Shown in pieces: positions 18,619 through 26,224 of a stretch of DNA of 48,295 nucleotides. Source of the stretch: Ignavibacteriota bacterium (GTDB lineage Bacteria > Bacteroidota > Ignavibacteria > Kapaibacteriales > UBA2268); assembly GCA_016219595.1 (NCBI GenBank), contig JACRLY010000094.1:1-48295 (forward strand). Direction: 5' to 3'. The stretch's first letter is position 1; each line of letters opens with the position of its first letter. Position numbers and translations under genes: made by a program. The notes beneath the pieces were generated by a model. That model was not told the origin of the DNA. It did not search any database and saw only the letters and a list, made by a program, of their open reading frames with translations.

Positions 18619-18711
18619 TTCAAAAATATGAATTTTTTCGTTCCTTGCAAACAAAAATAATTACTCCCAAAAAACGTGGAAAGATTTGTTCTAAAATAGA
18701 CGTAGTTTTGT

Positions 18712-19632
18712 ATGATGGACTTGATAGATAAACTATATAAATTAAAAAGTGAGCGAAATGCAATTATTCTGGCTCATTATTACCAGGAAAACAACATTCA
18801 GGATGTTGCGGATTTCCTTGGCGATTCACTTGCCCTTGCCCAGAAAGCAAAGCAAACCAATGCTGATGTTATTTTATTTTGCGGCGTTCACTTTATGGCT
18901 GAAACAGCAAAAATCCTTAATCCTGATAAAATTGTTCTTATGCCCGACTTGAAAGCCGGATGCTCACTTGCCGACAGTGCCCCCGCAGACAAGTTCGAAA
19001 AATGGATTCAATCATATCCCGGTAATTATGTAATCTCATATATAAATTGTTCTACAGAAGTCAAAGCAATGTCTGACATTATCTGCACTTCGTCCAATGC
19101 AGAAAAGATTGTGAATTCCGTGCCGGATGACAAACAAATCTGCTTTGCTCCGGACAAGCATCTTGGAAATTATATAATAAAGAAAACCGGAAGGGATATG
19201 GTCTTGTGGGACGGAACATGCCAGGTGCATGTTATTTTTTCTGAGTTGGAAGTTATTAACCTGATGAACAAGCATCCTGAAGCATTGCTCATTGCACATC
19301 CCGAATGTCCCGATAATATTTTGCAATATGCGGATTTCATTGGTTCGACTACTGCTCTTCTCAATTACTCTGTAAATTCAAATGCCGGGGAATTCATTGT
19401 TGCAACCGAAGCGGGAATCATTCATCAGATGGAAAAGAAAGTTTCAAATAAGAAATTTTACCCTATTCCGAATCTTGACGGATGCAGTTGCAATGAATGT
19501 CCGCACATGAAACTTAATACATTGGAAAAAATGGTTTCTGCTCTCGAAAACATGAAACCTGAAATTATTATTCCCGAAGATTTGAGATTGAAAGCGCTGA
19601 AACCTCTCGAACGAATGCTGGAGTTGAGTTGA
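18712..19632 (+). CDS. nadA: quinolinate synthase
   Basis: A 306-residue enzyme condensing iminoaspartate with dihydroxyacetone phosphate to quinolinate, the first committed part of de novo NAD synthesis. The three 4Fe-4S ligands typical of NadA are recognisable: Cys84 in KAGCSLADS, the Cys of WDGTCQVH, and a Cys in the C-terminal CSCNECPHMK. AHYYQ near the start and LMPDLKAGC are further family blocks. ATG 18712 and 18715 are both possible. Its TGA stop overlaps the TTG start of nadC. No nadB is seen nearby. Confidence 0.96.
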   Translation: MMDLIDKLYKLKSERNAIILAHYYQENNIQDVADFLGDSLALAQKAKQTNADVILFCGVHFMAETAKILNPDKIVLMPDLKAGCSLADSAPADKFEKWIQSYPGNYVISYINCSTEVKAMSDIICTSSNAEKIVNSVPDDKQICFAPDKHLGNYIIKKTGRDMVLWDGTCQVHVIFSELEVINLMNKHPEALLIAHPECPDNILQYADFIGSTTALLNYSVNSNAGEFIVATEAGIIHQMEKKVSNKKFYPIPNLDGCSCNECPHMKLNTLEKMVSALENMKPEIIIPEDLRLKALKPLERMLELS

Positions 19633-20489
19633 TAGAATACACCCAATACCGAAGACTGCCAAAAGATTACATTAAGGAAAAAATTTCTGAGTTTCTGTCA
19701 GAAGATATTCCGTATGATGATAAAACCACAGCAGGAACTATTCCGCCGAAAGCTGTTTCAACTGCACTGATTATTCCGGAAGAAGATATTGTTTTTGCAG
19801 GAACTGATATTATCAAATTATTTTTCGGCAATGGATTCAAATCTGCAATCAGTGTCAAAGACGGTGATTATGTAAAAAAAGGAAAAAAATTAGCATCAGT
19901 AAAAGGAAATTCCGGTAAGATTTTATCTTTTGAGAGAGTGTTGTTAAATCTTCTTCAAAGGCTTTGCGGCATTGCAACCCTGACCCGTGAATATGTTAAA
20001 ATAGCATCTCCATATAAAGTAAGAATACTCGACACACGAAAAACTACTCCCGGGTTAAGATTGTTTGAAAAATATGCAGTAACTGTCGGTGGAGGATGGA
20101 ACCACAGGCTTGACCTGTCATCAGGTATATTGATAAAGGATAATCATATTCAAGCCGCAGGGGGAATTACCAATGCTGTTAATAAAATAAGGAAGAATAA
20201 TTATAAACTTCCGGTAGAACTTGAAGTGGAAAATCTGAGTCAAATCAAAGAAGGATTAAATGCCGGTGTTGACGGATTTTTGTTAGACAATATGGCACCT
20301 GATAAAATCAGGAAATGTGTTTCTTTCATACGTTCGCAATCGAATGGAAAAGAGATTTTCATTGAAGCATCGGGTGGTATTACATTGAAAACTTTACCTG
20401 ATTATGTGAAAACCGGAATTGATGCAGTTTCTATCGGAGCATTAACACATTCGGCAAAAGCCGCAAATATTCATATTGAATTTGAATAA
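19629..20489 (+). CDS. nadC: nicotinate-nucleotide diphosphorylase (carboxylating)
   Basis: A 286-residue quinolinate phosphoribosyltransferase, the step after NadA. It shows LDTRKTTPGLR, the GGGWNHRLDLSSGILIKDNH block with substrate-binding Arg/His/Lys residues, and VELEVENL and SIGALTHS near the end, all NadC signatures. The TTG start at 19629 shares four bases with the nadA stop (TTGA), indicating translational coupling; no ATG precedes the conserved region. Length is normal. Confidence 0.95.
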   Translation: MIEYTQYRRLPKDYIKEKISEFLSEDIPYDDKTTAGTIPPKAVSTALIIPEEDIVFAGTDIIKLFFGNGFKSAISVKDGDYVKKGKKLASVKGNSGKILSFERVLLNLLQRLCGIATLTREYVKIASPYKVRILDTRKTTPGLRLFEKYAVTVGGGWNHRLDLSSGILIKDNHIQAAGGITNAVNKIRKNNYKLPVELEVENLSQIKEGLNAGVDGFLLDNMAPDKIRKCVSFIRSQSNGKEIFIEASGGITLKTLPDYVKTGIDAVSIGALTHSAKAANIHIEFE

Positions 20490-20497
20490 AATAAATT

Positions 20498-20551
20498 CCC
20501 TCACCTCTTTCCTCTCCCGGTGGGAGAGGATGTCTGAAAGACAGGTGAGGG
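20498..20551. repeat. palindromic dispersed repeat acting as terminator between convergent genes
   Basis: Outer arms CCCTCACCT (20498-20506) and AGGTGAGGG (20543-20551) enclose a second hairpin CCTCTCCC/GGGAGAGG (20511-20518/20522-20529). It belongs to the same CCTCACC...CCTCTCC family as copies at 21355, 24965, 25061 and 25461. Its position between the ends of nadC and the convergent 143-aa gene would allow it to terminate both. Confidence 0.65.
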
Positions 20552-20595
20552 TAAAATATAAAACCGTTATTTCGAACAATTATCCTAACTAATTA

Positions 20596-21027
20596 TTATC
20601 TTCTTCCTCTCCAGCCTTTGTGTGTACCATCGCAATTTCCAATTTTTCTACCGTGTCCGTTGCCTTTTCTCATTCCTTCAGGACGATTGTCGCAGACACC
20701 ATCATTATTTTTATCAACAAAATTCGGTCCCGCATTATTACCTAATTTGCCTTTTCCCTGAGAAAAGTTATCACAAATTCCATCTTTGTCATTATCGACA
20801 TAATTTCTGCTCCGGTTCATTCCTGTCCTGCCCATACCTCTTCCAAATCCGGATTTGTTGTTGTCACAAATCCCGTCTTTGTCATTATCGACAAAGTTTC
20901 TGCCTCTTTCCCGGTTTTGAACTGTTTCTTTTTTTACTTCTTTATTATCCTGTGCTTTAACAATAATAATACTTGACAATCCAATTATAAGAAGTAAAGA
21001 AATACCAATAATAAAAATTTTTTTCAT
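20596..21027 (-). CDS. small exported protein with three calcium-binding (TSP3/EF-hand-like) repeats
   Basis: A 143-residue protein with a Sec signal (IIGISLLLIIGLSSIIIV) and three near-identical repeats: FVDNDKDGICDN, YVDNDKDGICDN and FVDKNNDGVCDN. The DxDxDG loop is the calcium-binding element of thrombospondin type 3, dockerin and EF-hand modules; each repeat also has a Cys. The linkers and C-terminus are Gly-, Lys- and Arg-rich, so the mature protein is very basic. It is likely periplasmic or secreted. Role unknown. It is transcribed alone, converging on nadC. Confidence 0.7.
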   Translation of the reverse strand: MKKIFIIGISLLLIIGLSSIIIVKAQDNKEVKKETVQNRERGRNFVDNDKDGICDNNKSGFGRGMGRTGMNRSRNYVDNDKDGICDNFSQGKGKLGNNAGPNFVDKNNDGVCDNRPEGMRKGNGHGRKIGNCDGTHKGWRGRR

Positions 21028-21354
21028 ATAATATCTCCTGTATATAATAAATGTTTGTTCAAATTGATGAGTTATTAATCACTCAATCTTTGATACTTTG
21101 ACATAAGATAAAATGAAAAGGTTTAAACAATGGAGATTTTTTTGGTTATATAGAGCCAAAAAGGTGCAGATTTGTGCATCCGGAGCAGATTTGACATCGT
21201 TTTCATTTTTGAATTTTAAATTTAAATTCACCCTAAAAGAAATTCTGAATTATGAATGGCGGTTATACTTAATTAATAATCCCTACCGGGCAATTCGTGA
21301 ATTGCTCATACATTAGTCGAACCGGAATTTCAAAGAACGCGGGACAAAGATAAA

Positions 21355-21391
21355 ACCTCACCCCCAGCCCCTCTCCAATGGGAGAGGGGAG
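21355..21391. repeat. CCTCACC...CCTCTCC family repeat copy
   Basis: ACCTCACCCCCAGCCCCTCT followed by CCAATGGGAGAGGGGAG: the terminal part is a CCCTCTCC-type stem/loop. It shares its first half with copies at 24965 and 25461. Confidence 0.65.
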
Positions 21392-21607
21392 TTACCAAAC
21401 GGCAGGCAAAGTTAAGGCTGTGGGAGTGATATGTCAAGAAAAGCGTTATAAAATGGTTTTAAAAATATAGACTGTAGACTGTAGGGGTTTAGGCTGTAGG
21501 ATGAAGAGGGAAGAAGCTAATTTTTTTTAACACAAAGGACACTGAGGGTAGACACAAAGGACGCAAAGGACATAAGTTTTCTGAACTGTGATTTGAGGTA
21601 TACAATA

Positions 21608-21682
21608 ACCTCACACTTTAGTGTGAGGTGGCTCGGATGCAGTAACTGGTCCGAGTTTCTGCCCCCACTCTGAAGAGTGGGG
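21608..21682. repeat. cluster of three short hairpins
   Basis: Three inverted repeats follow each other: ACCTCACACT/AGTGTGAGGT (21608-21617/21620-21629, 2-base loop), CTCGGA/TCCGAG (21632-21637/21650-21655) and CCCCACTCT/AGAGTGGGG (21663-21671/21674-21682, 2-base loop). The first and third have loops too short for normal RNA hairpins, so they look more like DNA palindromes, as in REP or MITE-type elements. Their GC content is well above the surroundings. Confidence 0.55.
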
Positions 21683-21857
21683 TTAATGTATCGCAATGGA
21701 CGAAAGTTGTCTGAACAGGGATTAGTGTGATTGAGGAATTAGGAAATAGGGATTGAGAAATTTTTAATCAAATTTACCGGCTATAAAAATACACTTGTTA
21801 TTTATAAATATATTTGATAATATTGCAAAAAAAATCACATAATCATCAGGGTGTATT

Positions 21858-24800
21858 ATGAACCGCTTGAAACCACTTCCAATCATATTAATGGCAATAA
21901 TCTATTTGTTCTGTCAAAGCGAATTAACTTCAAAAGATTTTAATTTGCAAAAATTCAAAGAGAAGTTACCGAAATTATTAACTTCAAGTAATGCCGGCAC
22001 TGATTTCTGGATTACATTTAATCCATGCTGGGAAACAACAGGTTCAAGGAATGATTTAAAAATTTATGTTTCATCAGAATATGCCACAAGAGTTACAGTA
22101 GAAATACCCGGCAAAGGATACCTGAGACAACAAACTACAGCTAAAAATGATGTTATTGAATTTACATTGACACCTGACTTAGGACAGTGTTATAGAAAAA
22201 CTGATAGGCAAGCTCCATCGCCTGATCAAGTATTTCCAGGCTATGGAGTACATATTTATTCTCAACAGCCTATCATTGTTTATGGAGTAACTAGATATCA
22301 ATATACAAGTGATAGTTATTTGGCTATACCTGTAACTTCTTTAGGTAATGATTATGTTGTTGCATCATGGTGCGATATATCTGATTTCGGTATTCAATAT
22401 TTACCCTCATATACTGCTATAGTATCTTCTTATGATAATAATAAAGTAAATTTTAAAATGGGTGGTACAGAAAATTCAAAAACAGCAGGAGGGCAATTAC
22501 CCGGAGAAACACGAAATTATACACTTAATAAAGGTGATGTACTACTAATTAGTAGTTACGGGCAGCGAGCCGACCTTTCAGGAAGCAGAATACAGTCAAC
22601 AAAACCGGTAGGGGTTATTTCAAGTAATTTCTGTGCTTATGTACCGGAAAATACTCCTGCATGCGATTTTATGATGGAAATGGAATTACCAACTTATTCA
22701 TGGGGTAAGAAATATCTATATACTCCTATATATGGAAGACTAATGAATTCAATAATAAAAATCTTTACTAAAGAAGATAGAACAAATATATTAATGGACG
22801 GAGTATCAATAACTACTTTAGATTCAGCATCCGGTTTGGAAAATGATGGATGGCTAAAATTAAGAGCAGATGTTGGTGCGCCCCGTCCAATAGTATTTTC
22901 CGGCAATAAGCCAATTTATGTGGAACAATATAATTGTGGACAACAAGATGATAATGTGCTAAGTGATCCATTTATGATGTTATTAATTCCTGCGGAACAA
23001 TTACAAAAAGAAATAATGTTAAATACGCCAGGTATTAATGGTGGTTTTGGTTTTGCTGTTAATTATATTAATGTCGTATATAGTTCAGTAGATGGTTCAC
23101 TACCCGATGACTTAGAATTTGCTACCGTTCAGTCAGGTCAATTTGTTTGGAAAAAGTTAGGTGCCATTGACCCAAAACAAGGGTTACCTTTTAATATTCC
23201 AATAAATGGAAAAAATTACTTTAACAAAACAATTAAATTACCAAGTGACGATGTTTATAAAATAAGAGCGAATAATCCTATAGGGGTATATTCTTATGGT
23301 TTTTCAACTTTTGATTCTTACGGACATCCTGCAAGTGTGTCCTTATTCGATATATCAAAAAATGATTCGTTCCCGCCAAAACCAACATGGACTATGTCTT
23401 GCGAGGGATTAATTAGCAAGGGAAAAGTGGAAGATTTACCAAATGATACCAGTTTGAGAAGCAATCTTTATATGATAATTTTCAATACAGATTCATCTTT
23501 CAATTTTGATTTCACTTATGATGAATTTATTCCAAGAGAAGCCAGCAATATTAAATGGTACGGAAATGTGATTGATAAAAGCAAGGATGCTAAAGCAGTT
23601 ATCAGCTTTATAGACGGCAGTGGAAACGACACAACAATTGTCATAAATTATTTTGTAAAGAAAATAAGTACATCGGCGGATACAATTAATTTTGGTTCAC
23701 TTCTCATTGGTGAGGATACTATCATAAATACATTTATATATAATGATACAAATGGTGATATAATTATTGATTCTGCTTTTTTTAAATTTAAAAATCAAGG
23801 ATTCGAATTAATAGGATTGCCTACTCCTGATACTTTATACCCGGGAGATACATTAAGGTTTGGAATAAAATTTACAGCTACTGCTGATGGCTCGTTTACT
23901 GATTCATTAGGATTTGCAAGTCAATGCCTGATTGGTAAAACATATAGAATTTGTGTCAAGGCTAACGCAGGAAATCCAAGAATTGAAGTAAGCGATATTG
24001 ATTTCGGTGATGTAAAAGTACAAAACTTAAATTACAAAAACATTGAAGTTAGAAACTCCGGTAATAGTGATCTGATTATCACACAGGTTAAAGGAACTAC
24101 AGACAAAAATACATTCATTGCAGATTTCAGTAATATTTCTGATAATAATCCAATCATTATTCATCCATATGAATATAAAACATTTGAAGTTACATTTTAT
24201 CCAACTGAAACAAAAAAATATCTTGATACAATTTACTTTATTAGTAATACTGATAGGACAACTTCACCTGATAGTATTTCAATATTGATTGGTAATGGAA
24301 AGGGTGATTTAGGTCCTGTTATAGATGTCAGCGACGCTAATTGGGGGTATGTCGAACGTTATACAAATACTACAAAAAACGTTGAATTGAAAAACACAGG
24401 TGACAAAGATTTATATGTGACCGACTATCAGCCCCCAAAATATTATTTATTTGAAGAAAAAATTGAACCTAAGTTTAACATTAATAATCCATTAATATTA
24501 AGACCAAATGAAGTTTATAATTTTGATGTTGATTTTAAAGCTGAAGAAGTAACATTAGTTGGTTTCGTTGATAAAATTATATTCAATTCAAATGCAAATT
24601 CCGGCGACAGCATTGCTAATCTATCAGTAGATTCTGTTGTGATAACAGGAATTGAAGATTTTGATTTGAGTAGTGAATTAGAAATTGTTCCCAATCCTAC
24701 GGATGATTTTATAATTCTAAAAAATATTAGAACTAATGGTTATGAATACACTGTTAAAATCTATGATATTTGGGGATTACAAATATTCGGTGAGAATTAT

Positions 24801-24917
24801 TCTTCATCTACTAATAATCTTCAAATAAAAACTGATGTTTTTTCAAGCGGATTTTATTTTTTACAGATAATTAATAATGGAGAATCAGTAAGGAGAAAGT
24901 TTTGTGTGATGAGGTAA
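21858..24917 (+). CDS. large T9SS-sorted protein: IgGFc-binding-like N-domain plus choice-of-anchor-D repeats
   Basis: A 1019-residue exported protein. After a signal peptide (residues 1-25), residues about 45-500 match the IgGFc-binding N-terminal domain found in Bacteroidota surface proteins: GTDFWITF, then YGVTRYQYTSDSYLAIP and related strands. Two choice-of-anchor-D/ASH-like modules follow (IEVSDIDFGDVKVQ near 710 and IDVSDANWGYVERYT near 825). The last 75 residues (IVPNPTDDFIIL to the end) are a type A T9SS sorting domain. It should be a cell-surface protein with binding or adhesin-like function (inference). A 794-aa protein with the same N-domain lies 1.3 kb downstream on the other strand. 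Confidence 0.83.
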   Translation: MNRLKPLPIILMAIIYLFCQSELTSKDFNLQKFKEKLPKLLTSSNAGTDFWITFNPCWETTGSRNDLKIYVSSEYATRVTVEIPGKGYLRQQTTAKNDVIEFTLTPDLGQCYRKTDRQAPSPDQVFPGYGVHIYSQQPIIVYGVTRYQYTSDSYLAIPVTSLGNDYVVASWCDISDFGIQYLPSYTAIVSSYDNNKVNFKMGGTENSKTAGGQLPGETRNYTLNKGDVLLISSYGQRADLSGSRIQSTKPVGVISSNFCAYVPENTPACDFMMEMELPTYSWGKKYLYTPIYGRLMNSIIKIFTKEDRTNILMDGVSITTLDSASGLENDGWLKLRADVGAPRPIVFSGNKPIYVEQYNCGQQDDNVLSDPFMMLLIPAEQLQKEIMLNTPGINGGFGFAVNYINVVYSSVDGSLPDDLEFATVQSGQFVWKKLGAIDPKQGLPFNIPINGKNYFNKTIKLPSDDVYKIRANNPIGVYSYGFSTFDSYGHPASVSLFDISKNDSFPPKPTWTMSCEGLISKGKVEDLPNDTSLRSNLYMIIFNTDSSFNFDFTYDEFIPREASNIKWYGNVIDKSKDAKAVISFIDGSGNDTTIVINYFVKKISTSADTINFGSLLIGEDTIINTFIYNDTNGDIIIDSAFFKFKNQGFELIGLPTPDTLYPGDTLRFGIKFTATADGSFTDSLGFASQCLIGKTYRICVKANAGNPRIEVSDIDFGDVKVQNLNYKNIEVRNSGNSDLIITQVKGTTDKNTFIADFSNISDNNPIIIHPYEYKTFEVTFYPTETKKYLDTIYFISNTDRTTSPDSISILIGNGKGDLGPVIDVSDANWGYVERYTNTTKNVELKNTGDKDLYVTDYQPPKYYLFEEKIEPKFNINNPLILRPNEVYNFDVDFKAEEVTLVGFVDKIIFNSNANSGDSIANLSVDSVVITGIEDFDLSSELEIVPNPTDDFIILKNIRTNGYEYTVKIYDIWGLQIFGENYSSSTNNLQIKTDVFSSGFYFLQIINNGESVRRKFCVMR

Positions 24918-24964
24918 TGATAATTTATATTATCCCTATAGGATAAGTGTGGTGGGAGGGTAAA

Positions 24965-25005
24965 ACCTCACCCCCTTGCCCCCTCTCCTAAAGGCGAGGG
25001 GGGAA
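24965..25005 (+). repeat. 41-bp dispersed repeat, direct copy 1
   Basis: ACCTCACCCCCTTGCCCCCT at the start and GCGAGGGGGGAA at the end. It differs at one position from the 41-bp copy at 25461-25501 and is inverted relative to 25061-25100. It sits just after the T9SS gene, where its stem-loop may act as terminator. Confidence 0.8.
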
Positions 25006-25060
25006 TAATGAAATATGTATATGAATAAAATAATGAGTAATAAAATATTACAAGAAAATT

Positions 25061-25100
25061 TTCCCCTCTCTTTTAGGAGAGGGGATTAAGGGGTGAGGTT
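25061..25100 (-). repeat. dispersed repeat, inverted copy
   Basis: The reverse complement begins AACCTCACCCCTTAATCCCC and continues with the TCTCCTAAAAG core shared with the copies at 24965 and 25461. GAGG at 25095-25098, inside the repeat, is correctly spaced as ribosome binding site for the DUF559 frame at 25104. Confidence 0.8.
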
Positions 25101-25103
25101 CTT

Positions 25104-25487
25104 ATGCCGTTATTTCTATCCAACAAAAAACTTTGGTTTCACCTCAAACCTCAGGTACGCGATAACCGTAAGCACTCTACGGAAGCCTAAGCAATACTTT
25201 GGAAGGAACTTAGAAACAAAAAATTGGTTGGACATAAAATAAGACGACAACACTCCATACACGTTTACATTGTAGATTTTGTCTGCTACGAAAGAAGACT
25301 TGTCATTGAATTAGATGGTTCTGTGCATGATAAACTGAAGGAGTATGATATAGAAAGGACAAAAGTGCTGAATGACCAGGGATTCAGGGTAATAAGATTC
25401 AGGAATAATGAGGTGATGAATAATTTGGACAGTGTGATTAAAAGAATTAAGCATGAATTAACCTCACCCCCTTGCCCCCTCTCCTAA
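25104..25487 (+). pseudogene. DUF559-family endonuclease-like gene interrupted by one in-frame stop
   Basis: Reading from ATG 25104 gives 127 sense-or-stop codons with a single TAA at codon 29 (25188-25190). The residues before it (RKHSTEA) and after it (AILWKELRNKKLVGHKIRRQ) join into the canonical DUF559 N-terminus, where the stop replaces what is usually Glu, a one-base change. The remainder carries YIVDFVCYERRLVIELDG, the PD-(D/E)xK-type core related to Vsr endonucleases, and FRVIRFRNNEV. The final residues TSPPCPLS and the stop are encoded by the downstream repeat. An 87-codon TTG-initiated remnant at 25224 would lack part of the fold. It is most likely an inactive copy; function of intact members is not established. 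Confidence 0.8.
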
Positions 25488-25501
25488 AAGCGAGGGGGGA
25501 A
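25461..25501 (+). repeat. 41-bp dispersed repeat, direct copy 2 (supplies the DUF559 stop codon)
   Basis: Forty of 41 bases match the copy at 24965-25005. The TAA at 25485-25487, inside the repeat core CTCCTAAAAG, ends the DUF559 frame. With the inverted copy at 25061-25100 it brackets that gene. Confidence 0.82.
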
Positions 25502-25531
25502 TTAAAAACAAGGATTAATTCTTAATTGATT

Positions 25532-26209
25532 TTATTCTTCCCAAATCTGGTCGAATAGAATATATGATGCCGGGATGAGTACGCCGCTGTAAGCAAGCAT
25601 AAGTATGAAATCGCTTTGTGCATCGGAGTATGAACCGCCTTCAAACGAGAGTTTTGTCAATCCTATTCCTGCGACTATCAATGGCAGCAGAATAGGAAAT
25701 GATAATACAGGGAATAATGCACCTTTTACATTAGCACGTGCTATTATAGCTGAAATTAAAGTTGTTCCTGAAGCTAATCCCAAGCTGCCGAGTATAAGCA
25801 TGTAAATGAAAATCAAAGGTTCTTTTACCACAAGTTCGCTGTTGATTAATAAGAAAAAAATTGATGATACAACATTCAATAATAAACACAGCAAAATATT
25901 GAATAACAGTTTTCCGAAATATACAGCCTCGTTGGATGTATATAATTTCAGAAGCAGACCTGTTCCTCTTTCTTCTTCACTTACAAAAGCCTTTGCAATT
26001 CCTGTCATTGCAGAAAAGAATAAAATAACCCATAGAATTCCAGCAGATATTCCGGTGCTGATTTTTTCGTTTGCAGATGCTATAGCAATCATTGTTATTG
26101 TGGTAAGAATAAAAAGGAAAATTGCAGATATAGAATACCGGGTTCTTAATTCACTTTTAGTGTCTTTGTTAAATACTGAATATACTCTTTTCAAACTTCC
26201 GGAAGCCAT
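25532..26209 (-). CDS. ccmB: haem exporter subunit CcmB
   Basis: A 225-residue protein with six membrane segments, matching CcmB of the system I cytochrome c maturation ABC exporter: KSELRTRYSISAIFLF before the first segment, then FVSEEERGTGLLLKLYTS in the cytoplasmic loop, the most conserved CcmB block. It works with CcmA, C and D in haem delivery across the cytoplasmic membrane. No other ccm gene is adjacent; instead it lies about 15 bases after a surface-protein gene, likely in one operon. ATG 26209 is chosen over the TTG just upstream. The cytochromes elsewhere in the window would need such a system. Confidence 0.85.
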   Translation of the reverse strand: MASGSLKRVYSVFNKDTKSELRTRYSISAIFLFILTTITMIAIASANEKISTGISAGILWVILFFSAMTGIAKAFVSEEERGTGLLLKLYTSNEAVYFGKLLFNILLCLLLNVVSSIFFLLINSELVVKEPLIFIYMLILGSLGLASGTTLISAIIARANVKGALFPVLSFPILLPLIVAGIGLTKLSFEGGSYSDAQSDFILMLAYSGVLIPASYILFDQIWEE

Positions 26210-26224
26210 CAATTCTCTCTTTTT

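Larger units (their letters stand above)
21028..21857. other. 830-base non-coding, repeat-rich region
   Basis: I see no convincing gene. A 67-codon frame at 21113-21316 has no signal, motif or ribosome binding site. The second half is a patchwork of simple and dispersed repeats: a CCTCACC-family copy (21355-21391), GACTGTAG direct repeats (about 21469-21505), ACACAAAGGAC repeats (21530-21570), three hairpins (21608-21682) and a TCTGAAC...TGTGATT motif occurring twice (about 21579 and 21709). Confidence 0.6.

Noticed and set aside
18703-18710. TAGTTTTG as -7 element of nadA
   Set aside because: It ends 2 bases before the first ATG, so transcription would start inside the coding region, and no -33 element is at the right distance.
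21113-21316. 67-codon plus-strand frame
   Set aside because: No ribosome binding site, signal or domain; lies in a repeat-rich spacer.
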